The notes beneath the pieces are model-generated. The model searched no databases and was not told the DNA's origin. It saw only the letters and a program-made list of their open reading frames with translations. The position numbers and the translations under genes are program-made. 59,496 bases of DNA, taken from contig NZ_MUXW01000033.1 in the NCBI RefSeq assembly GCF_002015085.1, forward strand, positions 26,864 through 86,359. The letters run 5' to 3'. Shown here one piece after another: positions 44,421-52,996 of this stretch (positions are counted from its first letter, which is position 1; the number at the start of each line of letters is the position of its first letter). The stretch is from Glaesserella parasuis (lineage in GTDB: Bacteria; Pseudomonadota; Gammaproteobacteria; Enterobacterales; Pasteurellaceae).

Positions 44421-44615
44421 TTTTAGCTCCTAGTATGTTGGGTAAATTATAAAAAAAGTTTAAAATTTCAAAAAATTTTGAGCATTTTAACTTTAACCCT
44501 TTAAAAAGCGAGAAAAATTTAAGCATTTTTATCAAAAAAACTGATAGTGGCTTAAAAAATAGACAGGAATTAACAGTTCATTTTAATTTTTAACAATTTA
44601 ATAATAGGATAGAAT

Positions 44616-45278
44616 ATGAACAGTTGGACTGATGCTATTGGGGAAGAAAAAACACAACCCTATTTTCAACATATTTTGCAATATGTACATCAAGAACGTT
44701 TAGTTGGAAAAGTAATTTACCCACCTCAAAATGAAGTGTTTAGTGCTTTTGCTTTAACTGAATTCAAAGATGTGAAGGTAGTTATTTTAGGGCAAGACCC
44801 TTATCACGGCCCCAATCAGGCACACGGTTTATCTTTTTCAGTAAAACCAGGAATTGTTCCGCCTCCCTCGCTGGTTAATATGTACAAAGAATTATCCCAA
44901 GATGTTGGGTTTCAAATACCATCACACGGCTATCTCATTGAGTGGGCAAAACAAGGGGTGCTATTGTTAAATACGGTTCTCACCGTTGAGCAAGGAAAAG
45001 CACATTCACACGCCAATATCGGTTGGGAAACCTTTACTGATAAGGTGATCCATCAACTCAATCTACATCGTGAAAATCTGGTATTTTTGCTTTGGGGAAG
45101 CCATGCTCAGAAAAAAGGGCAATTTATTGATCGTTCTCGTCATTGCGTTCTCACAGCCCCTCACCCATCACCGCTCTCTGCACATCGTGGCTTTTTAGGC
45201 TGTCGCCATTTTTCAAAAACCAATGATTACCTTCGTTCTCACGGAGTCGAAGAAATTAATTGGCAGCTGCCATTATAA
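44616..45278 (+). CDS. ung: Uracil-DNA glycosylase
   Basis: Removes uracil from DNA. The 220 residues carry the family-1 motifs: water-activating loop GQDPYHGPNQAHGLSFS near 59-75, the LLLNTVLTVE segment near 116, LLWGSHAQKK near 164, and the minor-groove loop HPSPLSAHRGFLGC near 182-195. It is a single-gene unit, divergent from grcA. Confidence 0.97.
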   Translation: MNSWTDAIGEEKTQPYFQHILQYVHQERLVGKVIYPPQNEVFSAFALTEFKDVKVVILGQDPYHGPNQAHGLSFSVKPGIVPPPSLVNMYKELSQDVGFQIPSHGYLIEWAKQGVLLLNTVLTVEQGKAHSHANIGWETFTDKVIHQLNLHRENLVFLLWGSHAQKKGQFIDRSRHCVLTAPHPSPLSAHRGFLGCRHFSKTNDYLRSHGVEEINWQLPL

Positions 45279-45308
45279 GTAACATGCTAGGAATATCTAA
45301 GAGATTTC

Positions 45309-46475
45309 CTAACTTATATTGTTGATTTGGACTGGCTCAATAATTTCACTTGGATAGCAACCCAATACTTTTAAGAAACTCGTCACTGTTTCAAGTTCTT
45401 TCAAGGCATTTTGGGTATTTTCATTGTGAATATTGGCATCTAATTCCACATAGAACATCTCTTCCCATGGTTTACCATAAATAGGTCGAGATTCAAGTTT
45501 AATCATACGAATGCCGTGTTGCTTGAACACCATCAACGCATCAACCAAAGCACCCGCTTGTTGAGTCGTCGTCATTAATAACAAGGTTTTGGTCTGTACT
45601 TGTGGCGAAACATTGATAGTTTTTTTAGACACTACAATAAAGCGAGTAATATTGTTTTCTTGATTCGCAATACCACTTTTTAACACGCTTAAACCGTACA
45701 ATTTCCCGCCATCTTCATTACCTAACGCAACGCAATTTGGTTTATTTAAACGAGCCACTAACTGCATAGCGTGAGAACTACTTTCACAGTATTTGATATG
45801 CACTTTATCTAAACTATGAATAAATTGGCTACATTGTTGTGCAGGTTGTGGGTGGGTATAAATGGTATCCACTTGGGCAAAATCAGCATTGTTTGTTCCT
45901 AAAACACAGTGTTTAATAGGATAAGCTAATTCGCCTACAAGGGTTAAGTCTGTATGTTGCAACAAATCATAAACTTCATTGATAGAACCTGATGTGGTAT
46001 TTTCTAACGGCAACACGCCATAATCGGCTTCATCTTGCTGAACTTTTTCAAAAACTGAATCGAAAGATTCGCAACTGAGTTCCACTAAAGAAGCCGTGCT
46101 GTTTTTCATAAACTGGCGAGAAGCAAGATGAGAATAAGAGCCACGCATACCTAAGAATGCAATGGTGGCATTTTCTTGATTCTGATTCAGTTTATTTTGC
46201 AAGTAATGTTGCTGTGTTAAGACAGAGTCTTCAATGATACGTTGGAAAATTTGCGTTACATATTGTGGGTCAAGTTGATAATTTTCCGCTTGAGCAAAAC
46301 TAACCAATTCTTGTAACAGCTGTTTTTCACGTTCGATATCTCGTAGAGGCTTTTTCGTGATCTCTTTGCTTCTCACTACATCGAACGCAAGTCGATGACG
46401 CTCCGATAATAATTTCAATAAGTTGCGGTCAATTTGAGTGATTTGTTGTCGAATATCCGATAAATCTAAAGACAT
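45309..46475 (-). CDS. pheA: Bifunctional chorismate mutase / prephenate dehydratase
   Basis: Makes phenylpyruvate from chorismate. The 388 residues have a chorismate mutase domain at about 1-95 (R-Q-Q-I-T-Q-I-D-R-N-L-L-K-L-L-S-E-R-H-R-L), a prephenate dehydratase domain at about 105-285 (A-F-L-G-M-R-G-S-Y-S, and ENTTSGSINEVYDLL), and an ACT domain with KLESRPIYGKPWEEMFYVEL, the ESRP motif for phenylalanine feedback. I see no obvious Phe leader peptide upstream. Confidence 0.96.
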   Translation of the reverse strand: MSLDLSDIRQQITQIDRNLLKLLSERHRLAFDVVRSKEITKKPLRDIEREKQLLQELVSFAQAENYQLDPQYVTQIFQRIIEDSVLTQQHYLQNKLNQNQENATIAFLGMRGSYSHLASRQFMKNSTASLVELSCESFDSVFEKVQQDEADYGVLPLENTTSGSINEVYDLLQHTDLTLVGELAYPIKHCVLGTNNADFAQVDTIYTHPQPAQQCSQFIHSLDKVHIKYCESSSHAMQLVARLNKPNCVALGNEDGGKLYGLSVLKSGIANQENNITRFIVVSKKTINVSPQVQTKTLLLMTTTQQAGALVDALMVFKQHGIRMIKLESRPIYGKPWEEMFYVELDANIHNENTQNALKELETVTSFLKVLGCYPSEIIEPVQINNIS

Positions 46476-46641
46476 TGCGTTTTCCTAAGCGGTCGGTTGT
46501 GTCTAATTTTTTGCAGTTTGCATTTGCAGTTTGTATAAAACTGAAATTTTAACGGCTTCCCCCATAAATCACAATAAACTAATGAAAATAATCGCTAAAA
46601 TGGTAAGATGTCGCACTTTTATCAAATAAAGAGGAAATCGA

Positions 46642-48675
46642 ATGTCAAACCCACTTTTAAACAACACAGGTTTACCTAAATTCTCTCAAATTCAACCTGA
46701 ACACGTTGTGCCTGCTATTGAGCAGTTAATTCAACAATGCCGTGATACGATTGAACAAGTTTCTCAAATTGATACACCAACGTGGGAAAACTTCTACCTA
46801 CCGCAAGCAATCACAGGGGATAAACTCTCTCGTGCGTGGTCGCCTGTTGGGCATCTCAATTCAGTAAAAAATAGCTCTGAACTGCGTGAAGCTTATCAAG
46901 CGTGTTTGCCGATGTTATCCGAATACAGCACTTGGGTTGGGCAACATCAAGGTTTATATCAAGGCTATGTCAAACTGAAAAATAGCCCTGAGTTTGCCAC
47001 TTATTCACTCGCTCAGAAAAAAGCGATTGAAAACAGCTTGCGTGATTTTGAGTTATCAGGGATCTCATTGCCAGCGGATAAACAAAAACGCTATGGCGAA
47101 ATTTCTGCTCGTTTATCTGAACTCAGCTCACAATTTAGCAACAATGTCCTTGATGCGACAATGGGTTGGGATATTGTGATTGATGATGACGCAGATCTGA
47201 AAGGCTTGCCAGAGTCGGCACTTGAAGGGGCGAAACTTTCAGCACAAAGTAAAGAGAAATCAGGCTACCGCTTTACCCTTGAGTTTCCAAGCTATTTGCC
47301 TGTGATGACCTATTGTGAAAACCGTGAGCTTCGCCAGAAAATGTATGAAGCTTATAACACACGAGCGTCAGATCAAGGTCCAAATGCAGGTAAATGGGAT
47401 AACTCTGCAATTATGGCGGAAACCCTTGAGTTACGCTTAGAGTTAGCTAAATTACTAGGTTTTGAAAGCTATGTCGAGCTTTCCCTTGCAACCAAAATGG
47501 CGGAAAACCCAACGCAAGTGGTTGATTTCTTGGAAGGTTTAGCAAATCGTTCTAAAGAGCAAGGCAAAAAAGAGTTAGCTGAGCTAAAAGCCTTTGCAAA
47601 AGAGAGCTATGGCGTAAGCGAATTACAACCGTGGGATATTGCGTTTTATAGTGAAAAACAGAAACAAGCCTTATATGCGATCAACGATGAAGAGTTGCGC
47701 CTTTATTTCCCTGAAGAACGTGTGCTTTCGGGGTTATTTGAACTGGTGAAACGCATTTTTGGTATGCGGGTGGAGGAGCAGAAAGAATTTGATAGCTATC
47801 ACGAGAATGTCCGTTTTTTCAATATTTTCGATGAAACTGACCGCTTGCGTGGCTCATTCTATTTGGATCTATATGCCCGTGAAAATAAACGTGGCGGTGC
47901 TTGGATGGACGATTGTATCAATCAAAAACGTCTAGCGGACGGTTCATTACAAAAACCTGTTGCCTACTTAACCTGTAACTTCAATAAACCGATTGGCGAT
48001 AAACCAGCTCTGTTTACACACGATGAAGTTACTACGCTGTTCCACGAGTTTGGGCATGGTATTCACCATATGCTGACCGAAATTGATGTGGGTGACGTTT
48101 CAGGGATTAACGGCGTGCCGTGGGACGCAGTTGAGCTACCAAGTCAACTCCTTGAAAACTGGTGCTGGGAAGAAGATGCCCTTGCCTTTATTTCAGGACA
48201 TTACCAAACAGGCGAGCCACTACCAAAAGAGAAATTGACCCAGTTGCTGAAAGCGAAAAACTTCCAAGCAGCAATGTTTGTGTTACGCCAGTTAGAATTT
48301 GGCTTATTCGATTTCCGCTTACATATGAGCGAGCCGAAAGAAAATATTGTGTTAGATACGCTAAAAGCGGTCAAAGCACAGGTTGCAGTGGTGGAATTAC
48401 CGACTTTCGTGCGTACCCCACACAGCTTTTCCCACATCTTCGCAGGAGGCTATGCCGCAGGCTATTACAGTTACTTATGGGCAGAAGTGTTATCAGCAGA
48501 TGCCTTTGCACGCTTTGAAGAGGAAGGTATTTTTAATTGTGAGGTTGGGCAGTCTTTCCTAGATAATATCTTAACCCGTGGAGGTTCAGAAGAGCCGATG
48601 GTCTTGTTTGAACGCTTCCGTGGTCGCAAACCTACGTTAGATGCGTTGTTAAGACATAAGGGGATTGCTCGTTAA
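46642..48675 (+). CDS. prlC: Oligopeptidase A
   Basis: Zinc M3 metallopeptidase that degrades signal peptides and short peptides in the cytoplasm. The 677 residues contain HEFGHGIHHML with the zinc ligands near 468-472 and the Glu ligand in ELPSQLLENWCWE near 498. Length matches E. coli PrlC (680). It ends 261 bases before the spc ribosomal operon. Confidence 0.97.
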   Translation: MSNPLLNNTGLPKFSQIQPEHVVPAIEQLIQQCRDTIEQVSQIDTPTWENFYLPQAITGDKLSRAWSPVGHLNSVKNSSELREAYQACLPMLSEYSTWVGQHQGLYQGYVKLKNSPEFATYSLAQKKAIENSLRDFELSGISLPADKQKRYGEISARLSELSSQFSNNVLDATMGWDIVIDDDADLKGLPESALEGAKLSAQSKEKSGYRFTLEFPSYLPVMTYCENRELRQKMYEAYNTRASDQGPNAGKWDNSAIMAETLELRLELAKLLGFESYVELSLATKMAENPTQVVDFLEGLANRSKEQGKKELAELKAFAKESYGVSELQPWDIAFYSEKQKQALYAINDEELRLYFPEERVLSGLFELVKRIFGMRVEEQKEFDSYHENVRFFNIFDETDRLRGSFYLDLYARENKRGGAWMDDCINQKRLADGSLQKPVAYLTCNFNKPIGDKPALFTHDEVTTLFHEFGHGIHHMLTEIDVGDVSGINGVPWDAVELPSQLLENWCWEEDALAFISGHYQTGEPLPKEKLTQLLKAKNFQAAMFVLRQLEFGLFDFRLHMSEPKENIVLDTLKAVKAQVAVVELPTFVRTPHSFSHIFAGGYAAGYYSYLWAEVLSADAFARFEEEGIFNCEVGQSFLDNILTRGGSEEPMVLFERFRGRKPTLDALLRHKGIAR

Positions 48676-48835
48676 GAGGATAAGACTTGGTAGCATAATA
48701 CATTAAAGAAAAGAGCTGGCTTGTATGCATTAATTTGAAAATTGTTGAATATAAATCATATATTCCAAGTGATTCAATCAACGTTGATAATCAGGGCAAC
48801 CGCATATGTTGTCCTGGCATTCTAATAAAATTCAG

Positions 48836-48865
48836 TTGATCTTATTACGCTAATTGCGATATAAT
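48836..48865 (+). promoter_or_regulatory. Probable promoter of the spc operon
   Basis: TTGATC at 48836-48841, an 18-base spacer and TATAAT at 48860-48865, about 71 bases upstream of rplN. With no S10 operon upstream here, this promoter must drive the whole spc cluster. A CCCGAAAGGG hairpin sits in the leader near 48900, and CGGAGCAC precedes the ATG. Confidence 0.7.
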
Positions 48866-48936
48866 CTGCAACCTATTTGCATAGGGTAAATAGGTTCGTC
48901 CCGAAAGGGTGTTTTTTATTTTAACGGAGCACTAAT

Positions 48937-49308
48937 ATGATCCAAGAACAGACTATGCTGGATGTTGCTGATAACTCAGGGGCTCGTAGCGTAATGTGTA
49001 TCAAGGTTCTAGGTGGATCGCACCGTCGTTACGCTGCTATCGGCGATATCATCAAAGTTACTGTGAAAGAAGCAATTCCACGCGGTAAAGTTAAAAAAGG
49101 TGATGTGTTAAAAGCAGTTGTTGTGCGCACCAAGAAGGGTGTTCGTCGCCCAGATGGCGCAGTTATTCGTTTCGATGGCAATGCTTGTGTAATTTTAAAC
49201 AATAACACTGAGCAACCAATCGGTACTCGTATTTTTGGACCTGTGACGCGTGAACTTCGTTCTGAGAAGTTTATGAAGATCATTTCTTTAGCTCCAGAAG
49301 TACTATAA
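48937..49308 (+). CDS. rplN: 50S ribosomal protein L14
   Basis: A 123-residue large-subunit protein (E. coli length 123) at the interface with 30S. It starts [20 protein letters not shown] and includes the L14 signature near 60-86 ([20 protein letters not shown]). First gene of the spc operon here, 28 bases beyond a ribosomal-type leader hairpin. Its upstream neighbour is prlC, not rpsQ. Confidence 0.98.
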
Positions 49309-49320
49309 GGGGAGAATGTA

Positions 49321-49632
49321 ATGGCTGCAAAAATCCGTCAAAACGATGAAGTAATTGTTCTTGCTGGTAAAGACAAGGGCAAACGTGGTAAGGTAACTAA
49401 AGTGTTACCAAACGGTAAAGTGGTTGTTGAGGGTATCAACATTATCACTAAACACGAAAAACCAGTTCCTGCTTTAGGCAAAGCTGGCGGTTTAGTGAAG
49501 AAAGAAGCTGCGATTGATGCGTCAAACGTTGCGATTTTCAACCCAGAAACAAACAAAGCTGACCGTGTAGGATTTAGATTCGAAGATGGCAAAAAAGTCC
49601 GTTTCTTCAAATCTAACGAGAAAACAATTTAA
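49321..49632 (+). CDS. rplX: 50S ribosomal protein L24
   Basis: A 103-residue assembly-initiating protein that binds the 5' end of 23S rRNA. The N-terminal KOW motif (NDEVIVLAGKDKGKRGKVTK) is at 8-27. Second gene of spc, 12 bases after rplN, with GGGGAGAATG upstream of the ATG. Confidence 0.98.
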   Translation: MAAKIRQNDEVIVLAGKDKGKRGKVTKVLPNGKVVVEGINIITKHEKPVPALGKAGGLVKKEAAIDASNVAIFNPETNKADRVGFRFEDGKKVRFFKSNEKTI

Positions 49633-49639
49633 TTAACTG

Positions 49640-49700
49640 GAGTAATGCGATGGCGAAACTGCATGATTACTACAGAGATACAGTAGTTAATGAATTAAAA
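49640..49700 (+). promoter_or_regulatory. Probable S8 translational repressor site at the rplE start
   Basis: The beginning of rplE (ATGGCGAAACTGCATGATTA and onward to CTAC) is, as far as I recall, identical to the E. coli region where S8 binds spc mRNA to repress L5 and downstream genes. The complementary arm AGTAGTTAA follows at about 49682. Conservation beyond codon need supports a working site. Confidence 0.55.
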
Positions 49701-50189
49701 GCAAAATTCAACTACTCATCTGTCATGCAAGTCCCACGAATCGAAAAGATAACCCTGAATATGGGTGTGGGTGAAGCATTGACCGACAAAAAACTGTTAG
49801 ACAACGCAGTAGCAGATTTAACAGCAATCAGCGGTCAAAAACCTTTAATTACTAAAGCACGCAAATCTGTTGCAGGCTTTAAAATCCGTCAGGGATATCC
49901 AATCGGATGCAAAGTAACCCTACGTGGTGAACGTATGTGGGAATTCTTTGAAAGATTGATTACTATCGCTGTTCCACGTATCCGTGACTTCCGCGGTTTA
50001 AACGCGAAATCATTCGACGGTCGTGGTAATTACAGTATGGGTGTTCGTGAACAAATCATTTTCCCTGAAATCGACTACGATAAAGTAGATCGTGTTCGTG
50101 GTCTAGATATTACTATTACCACTACAGCGAAAACTGATGAAGAAGGTCAAGCTTTATTAGCGGCTTTCAATTTCCCATTCCGTAAATAA
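49650..50189 (+). CDS. rplE: 50S ribosomal protein L5
   Basis: A 179-residue 5S rRNA-binding protein of the central protuberance (E. coli 179). It shows the L5 signature LNMGVGEALTDKKLLDNAVA near 38-57 and K-A-R-K-S-V-A-G-F-K-I-R-Q-G-Y-P-I-G. Its start overlaps the probable S8 repressor site. Confidence 0.98.
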   Translation: MAKLHDYYRDTVVNELKAKFNYSSVMQVPRIEKITLNMGVGEALTDKKLLDNAVADLTAISGQKPLITKARKSVAGFKIRQGYPIGCKVTLRGERMWEFFERLITIAVPRIRDFRGLNAKSFDGRGNYSMGVREQIIFPEIDYDKVDRVRGLDITITTTAKTDEEGQALLAAFNFPFRK

Positions 50190-50200
50190 GGTAGGTTATC

Positions 50201-50506
50201 GTGGCAAAACAATCAATGATTGCACGTGACGTAAAACGTGCGAAATTAGCTGATAAATTCTACGCTAAACGTGAAGAATTAAAGAAAATTATTTCTGATG
50301 TAAATTCTTCAGACGAAGATCGTTGGGCAGCAGTGTTAAAATTACAAACACTTCCACGCGATTCTAGTCCAATCCGTCAGCGTAACCGTTGCCGCCAAAC
50401 TGGTCGTCCACACGGTGTACTTCGTAAGTTTGGTTTAAGCCGTATTAAGGTGCGTGAAGCTGCAATGCGCGGTGAAATTCCAGGCCTTAAGAAAGCAAGC
50501 TGGTAA
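50201..50506 (+). CDS. rpsN: 30S ribosomal protein S14
   Basis: A 101-residue, zinc-independent (C-) S14 like E. coli. The signature R-Q-R-N-R-C-R-Q-T-G-R-P-H-G-V-L-R-K-F-G-L-S-R is at 61-83. The start is ATG-like via GTG: the first codon at 50201 is GTG followed by GCAAAACAATC, and AGGTAGGTTATC provides the ribosome site. Confidence 0.97.
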   Translation: MAKQSMIARDVKRAKLADKFYAKREELKKIISDVNSSDEDRWAAVLKLQTLPRDSSPIRQRNRCRQTGRPHGVLRKFGLSRIKVREAAMRGEIPGLKKASW

Positions 50507-50542
50507 TAACCTCTTTTAATTTGGAATCATGGGAGTAAATAC

Positions 50543-50935
50543 ATGAGCATGCAAGATCCAATCGCAGATATGCTGACCCGTATTCGTAACGGTCAAGCTG
50601 CGAATAAAGTTGCAATCAGTATGCCTTCATCTAAGTTAAAAGTTGCTATTGCAAGCGTTTTAGCTGAAGAAGGTTATGTTGAGAGCTTCAAAGTTGTTGA
50701 AGGTTCAAAACCTGAATTGGAAATCACTTTAAAATATTTCCAAAACAAACCAGTTGTAGAAAGTATCCAACGCGTAAGCCGTCCAGGTCTTCGTATTTAT
50801 AAACGTAAAGACGAGTTACCAAAAGTAATGGGTGGTTTAGGTATCGCAGTGGTTTCTACATCTAAAGGTGTAATGACCGACCGTGCTGCGCGTCAAGCGG
50901 GTCTCGGCGGTGAAATTATCTGTTACGTAGCATAA
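50543..50935 (+). CDS. rpsH: 30S ribosomal protein S8
   Basis: A 130-residue central-domain 16S rRNA binder and, in E. coli, the repressor of spc. It starts MSMQDPIADMLTRIRNGQAA and ends with the S8 signature S-T-S-K-G-V-M-T-D-R-A-A-R-Q-A-G-L-G-G-E-I-I-C-Y-V. It probably acts on the site at the rplE start. Confidence 0.98.
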   Translation: MSMQDPIADMLTRIRNGQAANKVAISMPSSKLKVAIASVLAEEGYVESFKVVEGSKPELEITLKYFQNKPVVESIQRVSRPGLRIYKRKDELPKVMGGLGIAVVSTSKGVMTDRAARQAGLGGEIICYVA

Positions 50936-50951
50936 TAGTGAGGTAGGAAAA

Positions 50952-51485
50952 ATGTCTCGTGTTGCAAAAGCACCTGTCGCTGTTCCTGCCGGCGTTCAAG
51001 TTACTTTGAATGGTCAGCTATTAACAGTAAAAGGTAAAAATGGCGAGTTATCTCGCGAAATTCACAATGCAGTTGAAGTAAAATACGAAGCTGATACTTT
51101 AACATTCGCTCCAAAAGCGGGTATCGTTAATGCAGATGCGCAAGCAGGTACAGCTCGTGCCCTCGTTAATGCAATGGTTATCGGTGTTACTGAAGGCTTT
51201 ACTAAGAAATTGCAATTAGTGGGTGTTGGTTACAGAGCTCAAATGAAAGGCAACACTGTTGCATTAAATTTAGGTTTCTCACACCCGGTTGAACATGAGT
51301 TGCCAGCAGGTGTAACTGGTGAATGTCCATCACAAACTGAGATTATTCTTAAGTCTGCGGACAAACAGTTAATCGGTCAAGTGGCAGCTGATATTCGTGC
51401 ATACCGCAAACCAGAGCCTTATAAAGGTAAAGGTGTACGTTACGCTGATGAAGTTGTGCGTATTAAAGAAGCGAAGAAAAAGTAA
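50952..51485 (+). CDS. rplF: 50S ribosomal protein L6
   Basis: A 177-residue protein (E. coli 177) near the sarcin-ricin loop. It starts MSRVAKAPVAVPAGVQVTLN and ends with the L6 signature PEPYKGKGVRYADEVVRIKE. Spacing to rpsH is 16 bases. Confidence 0.98.
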   Translation: MSRVAKAPVAVPAGVQVTLNGQLLTVKGKNGELSREIHNAVEVKYEADTLTFAPKAGIVNADAQAGTARALVNAMVIGVTEGFTKKLQLVGVGYRAQMKGNTVALNLGFSHPVEHELPAGVTGECPSQTEIILKSADKQLIGQVAADIRAYRKPEPYKGKGVRYADEVVRIKEAKKK

Positions 51486-51499
51486 AGTAAGGTAACACT

Positions 51500-51853
51500 A
51501 TGGATAAGAAAGTAGCTCGTATCCGTCGTGCAAGCCGTGCACGTCATTTAATGAGAGAGCAAGGTGCAACACGTTTAGTTGTGCATCGCACACCTCGCCA
51601 TATCTATGCGCAGGTGATTGCACCGAATGGCTCAGAAGTTTTAGCAGCAGCTTCAACTGTTGAGAAAGTAATTAAAGAGCAAGTTAAATATACTGGTAAT
51701 AAAGAAGCGGCAGCAGTCGTTGGTAAAATCGTTGCTGAACGTGCTTTAGAAAAAGGTATTAAAGCAGTTGCATTTGACCGTTCTGGTTTCAAATACCACG
51801 GTCGTGTGCAATCATTAGCAGATGCTGCTCGTGAAGCTGGTCTTCAGTTCTAA
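51500..51853 (+). CDS. rplR: 50S ribosomal protein L18
   Basis: A 117-residue 5S rRNA-binding protein (E. coli 117), MDKKVARIRRASRARHLMRE to GRVQSLADAAREAGLQF. It lies between rplF and rpsE with short gaps. Confidence 0.98.
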   Translation: MDKKVARIRRASRARHLMREQGATRLVVHRTPRHIYAQVIAPNGSEVLAAASTVEKVIKEQVKYTGNKEAAAVVGKIVAERALEKGIKAVAFDRSGFKYHGRVQSLADAAREAGLQF

Positions 51854-51867
51854 TAGAGGAATTTGAG

Positions 51868-52368
51868 ATGTCAAACATCGAAAAACAAGCTGGTGAACTG
51901 CAGGAAAAGCTAATCGCGGTTAACCGTGTATCTAAAACCGTAAAAGGTGGTCGTATTATGAGTTTCACTGCTTTAACAGTGGTGGGCGATGGTAACGGTC
52001 GTGTAGGTTTTGGTTACGGTAAAGCTCGTGAAGTTCCGGCAGCAATCCAAAAAGCGATGGAAAAAGCTCGTCGCAATATGGTTAATGTAGCGTTAAACGA
52101 AGGTACATTACAACACCCTGTTAAAGGTTCTCACACTGGTTCACGCGTGTTTATGCAACCAGCTAGCGAAGGTACAGGTATCATCGCAGGTGGTGCAATG
52201 CGTGCAGTATTAGAAGTTGCAGGTGTTCACAACGTACTTTCTAAAGCGTACGGTTCAACTAACCCAATTAACGTTGTTCGTGCAACAATTGATGCACTAG
52301 CAAATATGAAATCACCAGAAATGGTTGCTGCAAAACGTGGCAAAACCGTTGAAGAAATTTTGGGGTAA
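51868..52368 (+). CDS. rpsE: 30S ribosomal protein S5
   Basis: A 166-residue protein (E. coli 167) involved in decoding fidelity. The S5 domain is clear (LIAVNRVSKTVKGGRIMSFT, GNGRVGFGYGKAREVPAAIQ). The loop around V-K-G-G-R, where spectinomycin-resistance changes occur in other bacteria, has the wild-type sequence. Confidence 0.98.
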   Translation: MSNIEKQAGELQEKLIAVNRVSKTVKGGRIMSFTALTVVGDGNGRVGFGYGKAREVPAAIQKAMEKARRNMVNVALNEGTLQHPVKGSHTGSRVFMQPASEGTGIIAGGAMRAVLEVAGVHNVLSKAYGSTNPINVVRATIDALANMKSPEMVAAKRGKTVEEILG

Positions 52369-52374
52369 TTGAAT

Positions 52375-52554
52375 ATGGCTAAAACTATTAAAGTAACTCA
52401 AACTCGTAGCTCTATCGCTCGTTTACCGAAGCATAAAGCAACGTTGAAAGGCTTAGGTCTTCGTCATATTCGTCATACCGTAGAGTTAGAAGATACTCCA
52501 GCAGTACGCGGTATGATCAATCAAGTTTCATATATGGTTAAAGTGGAGGAATAA
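52375..52554 (+). CDS. rpmD: 50S ribosomal protein L30
   Basis: A 59-residue protein, [20 protein letters not shown] to [10 protein letters not shown]. Start at ATG 52375 rather than the in-frame TTG at 52369, because this gives the family N-terminus and length and leaves TTGGGGTAATTGA as the ribosome site, which overlaps the rpsE stop. Confidence 0.97.
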
Positions 52555-52558
52555 TAGA

Positions 52559-52993
52559 ATGCGTTTAAATTCTCTTTCTCCAGCTGAAGGTGCTAAACAC
52601 AGTGCAAAACGTTTAGGTCGCGGTATTGGTTCTGGTTTAGGTAAAACTGGTGGTCGTGGTCATAAAGGTCAAAAATCTCGTACAGGCGGCGGTGTTCGTC
52701 GTGGTTTCGAGGGTGGTCAAATGCCTTTATACCGTCGTTTACCAAAATTTGGTTTTACTTCTCTTAAAGCATTACACGTAGCTGAAATCCGTTTAAGTGA
52801 CTTAGCAAAAGTAGATGGTAATGTTGTTACTTTAGATGCGTTAAAAGCAGCAAACGTAATCACAAAAGATATTTTATCTGCAAAAGTAATCCTTTCAGGT
52901 AAAGTGGAAAAAGCAGTAGTGGTTAAAGGCTTAGGCGTAACTAAAGGTGCAAAAGCTGCTATCGAAGCTGCTGGTGGTTCTATCGAGGAATAA
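52559..52993 (+). CDS. rplO: 50S ribosomal protein L15
   Basis: A 144-residue protein (E. coli 144). It starts MRLNSLSPAEGAKHSAKRLG, has the glycine/arginine-rich extension GRGIGSGLGKTGGRGHKGQK and ends with a globular domain. Four bases after rpmD. Confidence 0.98.
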   Translation: MRLNSLSPAEGAKHSAKRLGRGIGSGLGKTGGRGHKGQKSRTGGGVRRGFEGGQMPLYRRLPKFGFTSLKALHVAEIRLSDLAKVDGNVVTLDALKAANVITKDILSAKVILSGKVEKAVVVKGLGVTKGAKAAIEAAGGSIEE

Positions 52994-52996
52994 TAA

